A DNA stretch of 5,290 bases from Nitrospirota bacterium (GTDB lineage Bacteria > Nitrospirota > Thermodesulfovibrionia > Thermodesulfovibrionales > Magnetobacteriaceae), in contig JADFXO010000280.1 in the NCBI GenBank assembly GCA_015233485.1, forward strand, positions 1 through 5,290, given 5' to 3'. Made by a program: the position numbers and the translations under genes. Each line of letters opens with the position of its first letter. The stretch's first letter is position 1. This document shows positions 1-5,290 of this stretch, piece by piece. A model generated the notes under the pieces. It was not told the DNA's origin. It made no database searches and was given only the letters and a program-made list of their open reading frames with translations.

Positions 1-54
1 ATAATTTAGAGTAGTGTTTAGTAAAACGCCTGTACTATTACAGATTATGAAGGC

Positions 55-90
55 GGCGGAGGTATGCGGATAGGCGGCAGTATGCGGATA
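55..90 (+). repeat. 18-bp imperfect tandem duplication over the DUF177 start
   Basis: Positions 55-72 and 73-90 are two consecutive 18-base copies that agree at 16 positions and differ only at the sixth and seventh bases (AG versus CA). Each copy ends in TATGCGGATA, so each supplies an in-frame ATG. In frame they read GGGMRI and GGSMRI. Only the first copy has GGAGG, and it lies one base before the first ATG, too close for normal SD use. The duplication adds six residues if translation begins at 64. Confidence 0.85.
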
Positions 91-609
91 CGGGTAAAAG
101 ACATACCGGCGGAAGGGCAGGACGCGGCGGTAGACATGCCGCTGACAAAGGGGCGGACGTCAATGGACGGCCGCCTGAAGGGAACGGTTAACCTTCGTCC
201 GATGGCCGGTGAGGTGGTGGCGTCTGTTGAGGCCGTCGTCGACGCGAAGTCGGCTTGCAGCCGGTGCCTTGAGGAGTTTGACAACGGCTTTAAGATAGAT
301 GTAGTCTTGGTATGTGTCCCCGTGAGCGAGCTGGAGGCAGAGGTGGAGGGGAAACAGCTGTCCGGCGACGAGCTGGATTTACATTTTTACGAAGACGGGC
401 TTTTGGACATAAATCGTATGATGGAAGAGCAGGTGATCTTAAATATACCGATGCAGACGGTGTGCTCGTCTGAGTGCAGGGGGCTTTGTCCGTTGTGTGG
501 GGCAAATCTCAATGTCGGGCCTTGTGAGTGCGCAAAGCGGCCGGTTGATGAGAGATTTCATGTATTAAGAGACTTTATGAAGGGCACTAATAAATCTAAA
601 GGAGCATAA
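64..609 (+). CDS. yceD: DUF177 (YceD-like) rRNA/ribosome-associated protein
   Basis: The 181-residue product matches the DUF177/YceD family. Members are encoded next to rpmF in many bacteria and have been linked to 23S rRNA accumulation; no enzyme activity is established. Visible hallmarks are an N-terminal segment typical of the family (RIRVKDIPAEG, about residues 8-18), a CxxCLEEF motif (Cys65 and Cys68), and a C-terminal cysteine-rich block (Cys134, 138, 142, 145, 154, 156) containing RGLCPLCGANLN, which may bind a metal. The start is ambiguous. ATG at 64 has GAAGG at 49-53 about 10 nt upstream, but ATG at 82 gives the more family-like N-terminus, and both lie in a tandem duplication. The stop codon directly abuts the rpmF ATG. 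Identity is strong; the exact start is not. Confidence 0.9.
   Translation: MRIGGSMRIRVKDIPAEGQDAAVDMPLTKGRTSMDGRLKGTVNLRPMAGEVVASVEAVVDAKSACSRCLEEFDNGFKIDVVLVCVPVSELEAEVEGKQLSGDELDLHFYEDGLLDINRMMEEQVILNIPMQTVCSSECRGLCPLCGANLNVGPCECAKRPVDERFHVLRDFMKGTNKSKGA
598..604 (+). promoter_or_regulatory. Ribosome binding site for rpmF
   Basis: AAAGGAG lies five bases before the ATG at 610, inside the last codons of the DUF177 gene. Together with the abutting TAA-ATG junction it indicates coupled translation and fixes the rpmF start. Confidence 0.8.
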
Positions 610-795
610 ATGGCGAATCCAACATCAAGACACTCGAAATCAAGAAGAGACAAGAGGAAGGCAAACTGGAAGGGCGCGCTGCCGCCAGTAATGAAATGCC
701 CTGACTGCGGCGAATTCAAGGCACCCCACCGCGTATGTTTAGGCTGCGGCAAGTACGGCGGTAAAGAGGTCCTGGCAGTAGTAGAGAAAGAGTAG
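610..795 (+). CDS. rpmF: 50S ribosomal protein L32
   Basis: This 61-residue protein is a structural component of the large ribosomal subunit, of normal length for bL32. It begins with the conserved MANPTSRHSKSRRDKRKA type of N-terminus, which is basic and rRNA-binding, and it carries a zinc-ribbon pattern of two CxxC pairs (Cys30/Cys33 and Cys43/Cys46). It is therefore the zinc-binding (C+) form rather than the cysteine-free paralogue some bacteria use under zinc limitation. It sits between DUF177 and plsX, the arrangement seen in many bacteria, and is preceded by a strong SD. The gap to plsX is only 10 bases, so cotranscription is likely. Confidence 0.97.
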   Translation: MANPTSRHSKSRRDKRKANWKGALPPVMKCPDCGEFKAPHRVCLGCGKYGGKEVLAVVEKE

Positions 796-805
796 GTACC
801 GTTCA

Positions 806-1837
806 ATGAAGATAGCGCTGGATGCGATGGGAGGCGACAATGCCCCTAATGTGACAGTCGAAGGGGCGTTGCAGGCTGTCGGGGAGTGTGACGGCATAAG
901 CGTAGAGCTGATTGGCGACTCAGATATGCTCTGGAAACGCCTGAAGGCCGAAAAGAACTATGACGGCAAGAGGATAACAGTCAAACACGCCTCTGAGGTG
1001 GTTGACATGGACGAGGCAACGTCGCAGGCCCTCAGAAAGAAGAAGGACTCATCAATAAGGGTAGCCGTAGATATGGTAAAAAAAGGCGAGGCGGAGGCCA
1101 TAGTGAGCGCCGGACATTCAGGCGTGGCAATGGCAACGGCGCTGACAATTCTGAGGAAGGCCCCCGGGGTTGACCGTCCGGCAATCGCCGTCCTGATGCC
1201 CATGGTAAAGGGGCGGTTCCTGTTGATTGACGCAGGGGCAAACGTCGACTGCAAGCCCGACAACCTGCTTCAGTTTGCCCTTATGGGCAGCGCATACTAT
1301 AAGGCGGTCTATGGCGTCAACGAGCCAAAGGTAGGCCTTATGAGCATTGGCGAGGAAGACACCAAAGGAAATGAACTGACAAAAGAGGTCTTTAAGCTCT
1401 TAAAGACGGCGAATATAAATTTCATCGGCAACATAGAGGGCAAGGATGTGTTTACCGGCCTTGCGGACGTGGTAGTGTGTGATGGGTTTATAGGGAACAC
1501 CATATTGAAGGTGAGCGAGGGGCTGGCGGATGCGCTGATGAAGATGCTGAAGGCGGAGATATCGGGGAGTTTCATAAGCAAACTTGGGTATCTGCTTATG
1601 AAGCCGGCAATCAGGGGTTTCAGAAGAAGGACAGACTATGATGAAAGCGGCGGGGCGCCGTTGTTAGGGATAAACGGCACGTGCATAATCTGTCACGGCC
1701 GCTCCACATCGAAGGCGATAAAAAACGCCCTGAAGGTGGCGAATCAGTTGGCAAAGGTGAATATTAATAAGATAATATCAGAGGAGATTGCTATGTCGCA
1801 CAAGCAAATGAGGGAGCGGCAGCTTGCAAAGGGCTAA
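806..1837 (+). CDS. plsX: Phosphate acyltransferase PlsX
   Basis: PlsX converts acyl-ACP and phosphate to acyl-phosphate, the donor used by the membrane acyltransferase PlsY in the first step of phosphatidic acid synthesis. It is a peripheral membrane protein. The 343-residue length is normal. The N-terminus MKIALDAMGGDNAP is the family signature. Further conserved blocks are TSQALRKKKDSS (about 72-83), IVSAGHSGVAMA (99-110), LIDAGANVDCKP (140-151), SIGEEDTKGNE (180-190), VVCDGFIGNTILK (223-235) and GGAPLLGINGTCIICHGRS (282-300). The 99-110 block has HS where many homologues have NT; I believe this is a natural variant. The start is fixed by the signature, and a weak SD (AGTAGG) overlaps the rpmF stop. 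The 3' end overlaps fabH by 14 bases. Confidence 0.97.
   Translation: MKIALDAMGGDNAPNVTVEGALQAVGECDGISVELIGDSDMLWKRLKAEKNYDGKRITVKHASEVVDMDEATSQALRKKKDSSIRVAVDMVKKGEAEAIVSAGHSGVAMATALTILRKAPGVDRPAIAVLMPMVKGRFLLIDAGANVDCKPDNLLQFALMGSAYYKAVYGVNEPKVGLMSIGEEDTKGNELTKEVFKLLKTANINFIGNIEGKDVFTGLADVVVCDGFIGNTILKVSEGLADALMKMLKAEISGSFISKLGYLLMKPAIRGFRRRTDYDESGGAPLLGINGTCIICHGRSTSKAIKNALKVANQLAKVNINKIISEEIAMSHKQMRERQLAKG
1811..1816 (+). promoter_or_regulatory. Ribosome binding site supporting the fabH TTG start
   Basis: AGGGAG inside the plsX 3' end lies seven bases before the TTG at 1824. In the fabH frame a TGA occurs at 1809-1811, so no upstream ATG is possible. This SD is the main sequence evidence that the TTG is the real initiation codon. 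Confidence 0.75.
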
Positions 1838-2813
1838 GATTATCTCAACCGGCTCATACGTGCCGTTGCGAAGGCTGACCAACGGGGAGTTGGAGCAAAT
1901 GGTCGATACATCCGATAAGTGGATTATGGAAAGGACGGGGATTAAAGAGAGGAGGATTATGGCCGAGAACGAAAATACATCGGATTTGGCGTATGAGGCC
2001 TCAAAGACTGCCCTTTTGCGCGCAGGGATTTCAGCCGGTTCCCTGGATTTAATCATCGTGGCTACGGTTACGGGGGATATGCCGATACCTGCAACGGCGT
2101 GTTTTCTGCAAAGCCGCCTCGGCGCGGGCAACGCGGCGGCCTTTGACATAAACGCGGCGTGCTCAGGTTTTTTATTCGGCCTTTCGGCCGCGAATGCCTA
2201 CATAAAGAGCGGGCTGTACAGGAGGGTGTTGTTAGTGGGCGCAGAGGCCCTGTCAAGATTTACGGACTGGGAGGACAGAAACACCTGTGTCCTTTTTGGC
2301 GACGGCGCGGGTGCGGTAATTGTGGAGGCAACAGACGGCCAATCCGGCGTCATGTCGGTTGACATACACTCAGACGGCACGCACTGGGAACTGTTAAATA
2401 TGCCTGGAGGCGGCTCTAAATATCCTCCATCTGTCTCATCGGATGAGGCGGCGGCAAACCGCTTATACTACATAAAAATGAAAGGCAATGAGACGTTTAA
2501 AATAGCGGTAAGAACGCTTGAGAAACTCGTCCTTGACGCCCTTGAAAAAAATGGCCTCAAGGCCTCCGACATAGCCCTGTTGATGCCGCATCAGGCAAAC
2601 CTGAGGATAATCTCGGCAACGGCCTCAAGGCTTGGCATTGGCATGGACAGGGTGATGGTAAACCTCGACAGGTGCGGCAACACCTCAGCCGCCTCTATAC
2701 CGATTGCCCTGGATGAGGCCGCGTCGGGCGGTCGCATAAAAGAGAACGACTACATACTTCTGGAGGCATTCGGAGGGGGGCTTACATGGGCGTCGGCAGT
2801 AATCAGGTGGTAA
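1824..2813 (+). CDS. fabH: Beta-ketoacyl-ACP synthase III
   Basis: FabH starts each round of type II fatty-acid synthesis by condensing an acyl-CoA primer (often acetyl-CoA) with malonyl-ACP, and it influences chain type. The 329-residue product has the normal length and the full catalytic triad: Cys113 in DINAACSGF, His256 in MPHQAN and Asn286 in CGNTSAASIP. The glycine-rich FGDGAGAV (158-165) and the C-terminal EAFGGGLTWAS (314-324) are also present. Translation begins at TTG, giving MQRAKIISTGSYVP, which matches the usual N-terminus, and it overlaps plsX by 14 bases. Primer preference (straight or branched) cannot be read from sequence alone. No fabD follows within the window; a new promoter and an unrelated small gene come next, so the lipid operon probably ends here. 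Confidence 0.97.
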   Translation: MQRAKIISTGSYVPLRRLTNGELEQMVDTSDKWIMERTGIKERRIMAENENTSDLAYEASKTALLRAGISAGSLDLIIVATVTGDMPIPATACFLQSRLGAGNAAAFDINAACSGFLFGLSAANAYIKSGLYRRVLLVGAEALSRFTDWEDRNTCVLFGDGAGAVIVEATDGQSGVMSVDIHSDGTHWELLNMPGGGSKYPPSVSSDEAAANRLYYIKMKGNETFKIAVRTLEKLVLDALEKNGLKASDIALLMPHQANLRIISATASRLGIGMDRVMVNLDRCGNTSAASIPIALDEAASGGRIKENDYILLEAFGGGLTWASAVIRW

Positions 2814-2859
2814 CAGGCCGGGTTACTGAATTAGCGCAAGATTATTCTAAAGTTTTACG

Positions 2860-2888
2860 TTGAGAAGTACGAATATATATGTTAGTAT
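2860..2888 (+). promoter_or_regulatory. Sigma-70-type extended -10 promoter for the small secreted-protein gene
   Basis: A TTGAGA -35 element (2860-2865, five of six consensus bases) and a TAGTAT -10 element (2883-2888, four of six) are separated by an ideal 17 bases. TGT at 2880-2882 gives the TGn extended -10 signature. The surrounding DNA is AT-rich. The predicted transcription start near 2895 leaves a leader of about 47 bases before the GTG at 2942. It would place an upstream ATG at 2879 inside the promoter, arguing against that ATG as the start. Confidence 0.55.
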
Positions 2889-2928
2889 ATGTGGCGTTTA
2901 GATTGATAAACGCAATAAAAGTGGTGGT

Positions 2929-2935
2929 AAGGGGG
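2929..2935 (+). promoter_or_regulatory. Ribosome binding site deciding the GTG start at 2942
   Basis: AAGGGGG sits six bases before GTG 2942. The alternative ATG at 2879 has only a weak GAGAAG upstream, so this site favours the shorter 68-residue product with a classical signal peptide. Confidence 0.6.
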
Positions 2936-2941
2936 CATGAG

Positions 2942-3148
2942 GTGAAAAGGGCAGCTTCAATAATAGTTATGTTAGTGTTTTTATTGTCTTGCGGTACAAC
3001 GGTATTTGCCGAGTATGTGAACGGCCATTTCAACAAGAAAGGGTCATATGTCAGTGGCCATAACCGCAAGCCCAGGACGGGTTCGTATAAAGGCGGGTCA
3101 ATAAGGAAAGGCTCCGGTGTCAGCAGGGTCTCAAGAAGGCGAAAATAA
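2942..3148 (+). CDS. Small secreted, highly basic protein of unknown function
   Basis: I do not recognise a named family. From the GTG start the product has 68 residues. Residues 1-23 form a signal peptide: two basic residues, a hydrophobic core (ASIIVMLVFLL), and a VFA cleavage motif before Glu24. The LLSC just inside it loosely resembles a lipobox, but Leu at -2 is atypical. The predicted mature part, about 45 residues, has 13 Lys/Arg and a single acidic residue and ends in RRRK. It reads as three degenerate units starting with Tyr: YVNGHFNKKGS (25-35), YVSGHNRKPRTGS (36-48) and YKGGSIRKGS (49-58). The KKGSYVSGHNRKP stretch resembles the RKDGTYVxxHxRT pattern I recall from many small exported proteins of unknown role. 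A longer form starting at ATG 2879 (89 residues) is less likely. It has its own promoter and SD. Confidence 0.7.
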   Translation: MKRAASIIVMLVFLLSCGTTVFAEYVNGHFNKKGSYVSGHNRKPRTGSYKGGSIRKGSGVSRVSRRRK

Positions 3149-3187
3149 AAGACTGTTTTTCTAAATCGGCTAATTCTCTAAATATAC

Positions 3188-3193
3188 GGAGGT
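3188..3193 (+). promoter_or_regulatory. Ribosome binding site for the chemotaxis receptor
   Basis: GGAGGT precedes ATG 3197 with only three bases between, a short spacing for such a strong SD. No better-placed in-frame start is visible, and the N-terminal sequence from this ATG fits the receptor family. Confidence 0.65.
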
Positions 3194-3196
3194 TGA

Positions 3197-4873
3197 ATGT
3201 TAAACAACATTAAGATAGGCGCGAGGCTTTATATCCTTGCTGGGTTTGCTTGTGTGTTACTTGCAGTGATAGGTCTGTTCGGGCTAAACGGTACGCTTTC
3301 TATGCAAGCTTTACTCAAAAGCAACTACGAGCTTGGGACGGTTACGTTGGGGGAAATGGGTATTATTTACAAAACTTTTGAGCGCAACAGGGTGAATCTC
3401 GTCCAGATGCTGCTGGTTCAGACCAAGCCGGAGATGGACAAGAGAATTCCGCTGATAGAAAAAGGGATCGAAACGATAGACGAGCATTGGAAAATATACA
3501 CAACTTCTAAGTTAACCGATGAGGAGAGAAGGCTTGCCGATAAGATACAGCAAGACAGGGCGGTTTTTTTGAGTGAAGGAATGACGGCGGTTATGAACGC
3601 GATAAAAGGCGGTAAATATGACGAGGCAAAGGAGATATTTGACAATAAATTCAGGCCTCTTTCAGTTGCGCTGGAGAAGGATTTTGACGACATAATCCAA
3701 ATGCAGCTGACTGGCGCGAAAATCGAATATGAAAAATCGGAGAAGAACGCCGCATCTGCGAAGACCCTGCTGATAGGACTTATCTTAATCGGCGTAGTCT
3801 GTTTGATAGTAGCGGCCATAACGATAATCAAGAGCATAACGAAACCGTTAAGTGATGGGGTCGGGGCGATGCACAGAATTGCATCGGGTGATCTGACAGT
3901 GGATATACAGTCGTTTAACACAGATGAAGCGGGGCAGCTCCTTAGCGCAATGTCTGAGATGGCAGGTAATCTGAATGAAATGATAGAGAAGATAAAGCAG
4001 TCTGCCGACATGGTCGCCGCGTCAAGCGACGGTTTGAAAAGCAGCTCGGAGCAGTTGTCCCTTGGGGTGAACGAGCAGTCAAGCAAGTCCTCGCAAATCG
4101 CCACGTCGGCTACGGAGATGTCACAGACGGTTGTTGATATAGCAAGAAACGCCTCAAGCATAGCAACCTCCGCCGTGGATACGGCAAGAGAGGCAAAAGA
4201 AGGCGAGGCAATAGTAAATAAATCCATAAATGAGGTCAAGGGCATAGCGCAAACGGTAGGCGAGTCAGCCGGGTTGATATCGTCGTTAGGGGAACGCTCA
4301 AAGCAGATAGGGGATATAGTAAAGGTAATCAAGGACATAGCCGACCAGACAAACCTGCTGGCCTTAAATGCCGCGATAGAGGCGGCTCGGGCAGGAGAGC
4401 AGGGGCGGGGGTTTGCGGTAGTCGCCGACGAGGTGAGAAAGCTGGCTGAGAGAACGGCCAAGGCCACATCCGAAATAAGCACGATGATTATCTCGATTCA
4501 GGATGAGACGGACATGGCGGTATCTTCAATGGACGGCGCCACAAAGATGGTGGAGGCTGGGGTAGAAAACGTAAGCAGCGCGGGCGAATCGCTGCATAAA
4601 ATAGTAGCCAGCATCCAGTCGCTTCAGGTGATGGTAGAGCAAATAGCCTCGGCAACCGAGGAGATGTCCACGGTGTCAGAGACAATCACTACCGATATAG
4701 AATCCATAGCGAATGTCTCACAGGAGACCTCGGCAAGTTCCGACCACATTGCGCGCTCGGCCTCGGAGCTTTCAGATCTTTCCTCCGGGTTACAGCAAAT
4801 CGTCGGCCAGTTTAAAGTCAGCGGCGCCATAGGTTACTCAGGGGGCGGGAAAAGGCCACTAAAACTCCAGTAA
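3197..4873 (+). CDS. Methyl-accepting chemotaxis protein (two-TM receptor, 4HB sensor-HAMP-MCP signal)
   Basis: This is a complete 558-residue transmembrane chemoreceptor that would control CheA through CheW. TM1 spans about residues 11-30. A periplasmic helical region (about 31-187) containing YKTFERNRVNLVQMLL looks like the four-helix-bundle 4HB/TarH sensor. TM2 is about 190-212 and is followed by IKSITKPL, the start of HAMP (about 211-265). The cytoplasmic coiled-coil hairpin has its tip in IADQTNLLALNAAIEAARAG and EQGRGFAVVADEVRKLAERT (381-420). Candidate CheR/CheB methylation segments are SATEMSQTV (304-312) and SATEEMSTV (485-493). By rough count the arms hold about 19 and 20 heptads, suggesting the 40H class. 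There is no C-terminal NWETF-like CheR tether; the tail after residue 540 is short, Gly-rich and basic. The ligand cannot be inferred. Confidence 0.96.
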   Translation: MLNNIKIGARLYILAGFACVLLAVIGLFGLNGTLSMQALLKSNYELGTVTLGEMGIIYKTFERNRVNLVQMLLVQTKPEMDKRIPLIEKGIETIDEHWKIYTTSKLTDEERRLADKIQQDRAVFLSEGMTAVMNAIKGGKYDEAKEIFDNKFRPLSVALEKDFDDIIQMQLTGAKIEYEKSEKNAASAKTLLIGLILIGVVCLIVAAITIIKSITKPLSDGVGAMHRIASGDLTVDIQSFNTDEAGQLLSAMSEMAGNLNEMIEKIKQSADMVAASSDGLKSSSEQLSLGVNEQSSKSSQIATSATEMSQTVVDIARNASSIATSAVDTAREAKEGEAIVNKSINEVKGIAQTVGESAGLISSLGERSKQIGDIVKVIKDIADQTNLLALNAAIEAARAGEQGRGFAVVADEVRKLAERTAKATSEISTMIISIQDETDMAVSSMDGATKMVEAGVENVSSAGESLHKIVASIQSLQVMVEQIASATEEMSTVSETITTDIESIANVSQETSASSDHIARSASELSDLSSGLQQIVGQFKVSGAIGYSGGGKRPLKLQ

Positions 4874-4874
4874 T

Positions 4875-5290
4875 ATGATAAATACAATCGCCGCGAAAGA
4901 ACTTAAGGTGGGGATGTATGTAAAAATTCCAAAACCCTGGCTTAGGCACCCGTTTGCGAGAAATGAGTTTATACTAACAAGCGCCGGCCAAATTAAGCAG
5001 ATGCTTGCTCACGGCATTGATGTCGTCACAGTTGATACCGATAAATCGGTGTTATCAATAGAAAGCGTTGAAAACATGAGCCACTCCGATAAAGACATAA
5101 ACCCTCCGGCAGATTGGAACCCTGAAAAATTTCTGACAGATGACCTGAGAGAGGCAATAGAAGATACAAAGATGCCAAAAGAGGACAAGGCAAACGGTGA
5201 AGAGGGTGTGCGTGCGGCCAAAGAGGCCCTCCCCTCGCTGATATTTATGGGCATACAACTGCCCGTAATGGACGGCCTGACGGCCATGAG
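4875..5290 (+). CDS. DUF3391-domain protein, 3' end outside window; receiver-like C-terminal fragment
   Basis: The reading frame is open from ATG 4875 to the window end (138 codons plus two bases). Residues 4-60 match DUF3391: TIAAKELKVGMYV, then PWLRHPFARNEFIL, then a hydrophobic AHGIDVVTVDTDKS strand. In known proteins this domain precedes an HD-GYP c-di-GMP phosphodiesterase, and residues 84-106 (EKFLTDDLREAIEDTKMPK and on) look like the usual linker into it. From about residue 107 the sequence instead matches the second half of a response-regulator receiver. No HD or GYP motif appears before the window ends. The start is one base after the receptor stop with no evident SD, suggesting coupling to the receptor gene. 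It could be a true fusion, a frame-preserving deletion product or an artefactual join. Confidence 0.75.
   Translation, partial: MINTIAAKELKVGMYVKIPKPWLRHPFARNEFILTSAGQIKQMLAHGIDVVTVDTDKSVLSIESVENMSHSDKDINPPADWNPEKFLTDDLREAIEDTKMPKEDKANGEEGVRAAKEALPSLIFMGIQLPVMDGLTAM
5190..5290 (+). other. Partial receiver (REC)-like segment lacking its phosphoacceptor Asp
   Basis: Translated in the frame of the DUF3391 gene, this reads ANGEEGVRAAKEALPSLIFM followed by GIQLPVMDGLTAM. In receiver domains the same stretch covers helix 2, strand 3 and the following loop, normally ending xDIQLPVMDG, with the Asp being phosphorylated. Here that residue (126 of the product) is Gly, codon GGC, one transition from GAC. 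The first half of a receiver, with the acidic pair on strand 1, is absent; the DUF3391 linker is there instead. Confidence 0.7.

Noticed and set aside
1..46. Promoter upstream of the DUF177 gene
   Set aside because: TACTAT at 33-38 resembles a -10 box but no acceptable -35 lies 16-18 bases upstream; the region is short and the true promoter may be outside the window.
47..73. Eight-codon upstream ORF (MKAAEVCG) overlapping the DUF177 start as a leader peptide
   Set aside because: It has no SD and no regulatory codon run or attenuator structure, and it arises from the GC-rich duplicated segment by chance.
2810..2826. GTAAC/GTTAC inverted repeat at the fabH stop as a terminator
   Set aside because: The stem is only five base pairs around a seven-base loop and is not followed by a T run; it is too weak to call a terminator.
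2955..2995. Lipoprotein signal (LLSC) in the small secreted protein
   Set aside because: Leu at -2 is atypical for a lipobox and a good signal peptidase I site (VFA before Glu24) follows; a lipoprotein is not excluded but is less likely.
3139..3161. A-rich then T-rich stretch after the small gene as an intrinsic terminator
   Set aside because: The possible stem would be almost entirely A-T with no GC core, so there is no convincing hairpin before the T run.
3160..3183. TCTAAAT direct repeat (3160-3166 and 3177-3183) as an operator
   Set aside because: It is only seven AT-rich bases without dyad symmetry, as expected by chance in this spacer.
3418..4482. A 354-codon open frame on the minus strand opposite the chemoreceptor
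   Set aside because: It lies wholly inside the plus-strand receptor gene. Its Ser/Ala/Ile-rich translation is what the reverse of a heptad-repeat coiled coil gives, and it shows no domain motif.

Overview
The window reads as one plus-strand block from a Gram-negative-type bacterium. It has tight gene spacing, good Shine-Dalgarno (SD) sequences and frequent ATA and AGG codons. The gene content and small-protein style would fit a Nitrospirota- or Desulfobacterota-like environmental bacterium. That placement is a low-confidence inference from protein flavour, not from any marker gene. All genes point the same way, and no gene-free stretch exceeds 300 bases.

Region 1 (64-2813) is the conserved cluster linking ribosome biogenesis to fatty-acid and phospholipid synthesis: DUF177/YceD, rpmF (ribosomal protein L32), plsX (phosphate acyltransferase) and fabH (ketoacyl-ACP synthase III). 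The genes are adjacent or overlapping: TAA directly abutting ATG between DUF177 and rpmF, a 10-nt gap before plsX, and a 14-nt plsX/fabH overlap with a TTG start for fabH. This makes a translationally coupled operon very likely. The fabD-fabG-acpP genes that often follow fabH are not in this window. The DUF177 translation start sits inside an 18-bp imperfect tandem duplication.

Region 2 (2814-3196) holds a good extended -10 sigma-70-type promoter and a short gene for a secreted, very basic peptide of unknown function. The mature peptide is built from three degenerate Tyr-initiated units.

Region 3 (3197-5290) is signalling: a complete two-transmembrane methyl-accepting chemotaxis protein (four-helix-bundle sensor, HAMP, signalling hairpin), then, one base after its stop, a gene running off the window. 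That gene begins as a DUF3391 protein, the N-terminal domain usually followed by an HD-GYP c-di-GMP phosphodiesterase. About 105 codons in, where HD-GYP should begin, it switches to the second half of a response-regulator receiver domain whose phosphoacceptor Asp is Gly. This is the most unusual thing here. It is either a real but broken fusion or a chimeric junction (assembly or amplification) near a contig end. The rest is largely conventional, and I see no clear sign of a wholly new multi-gene system.
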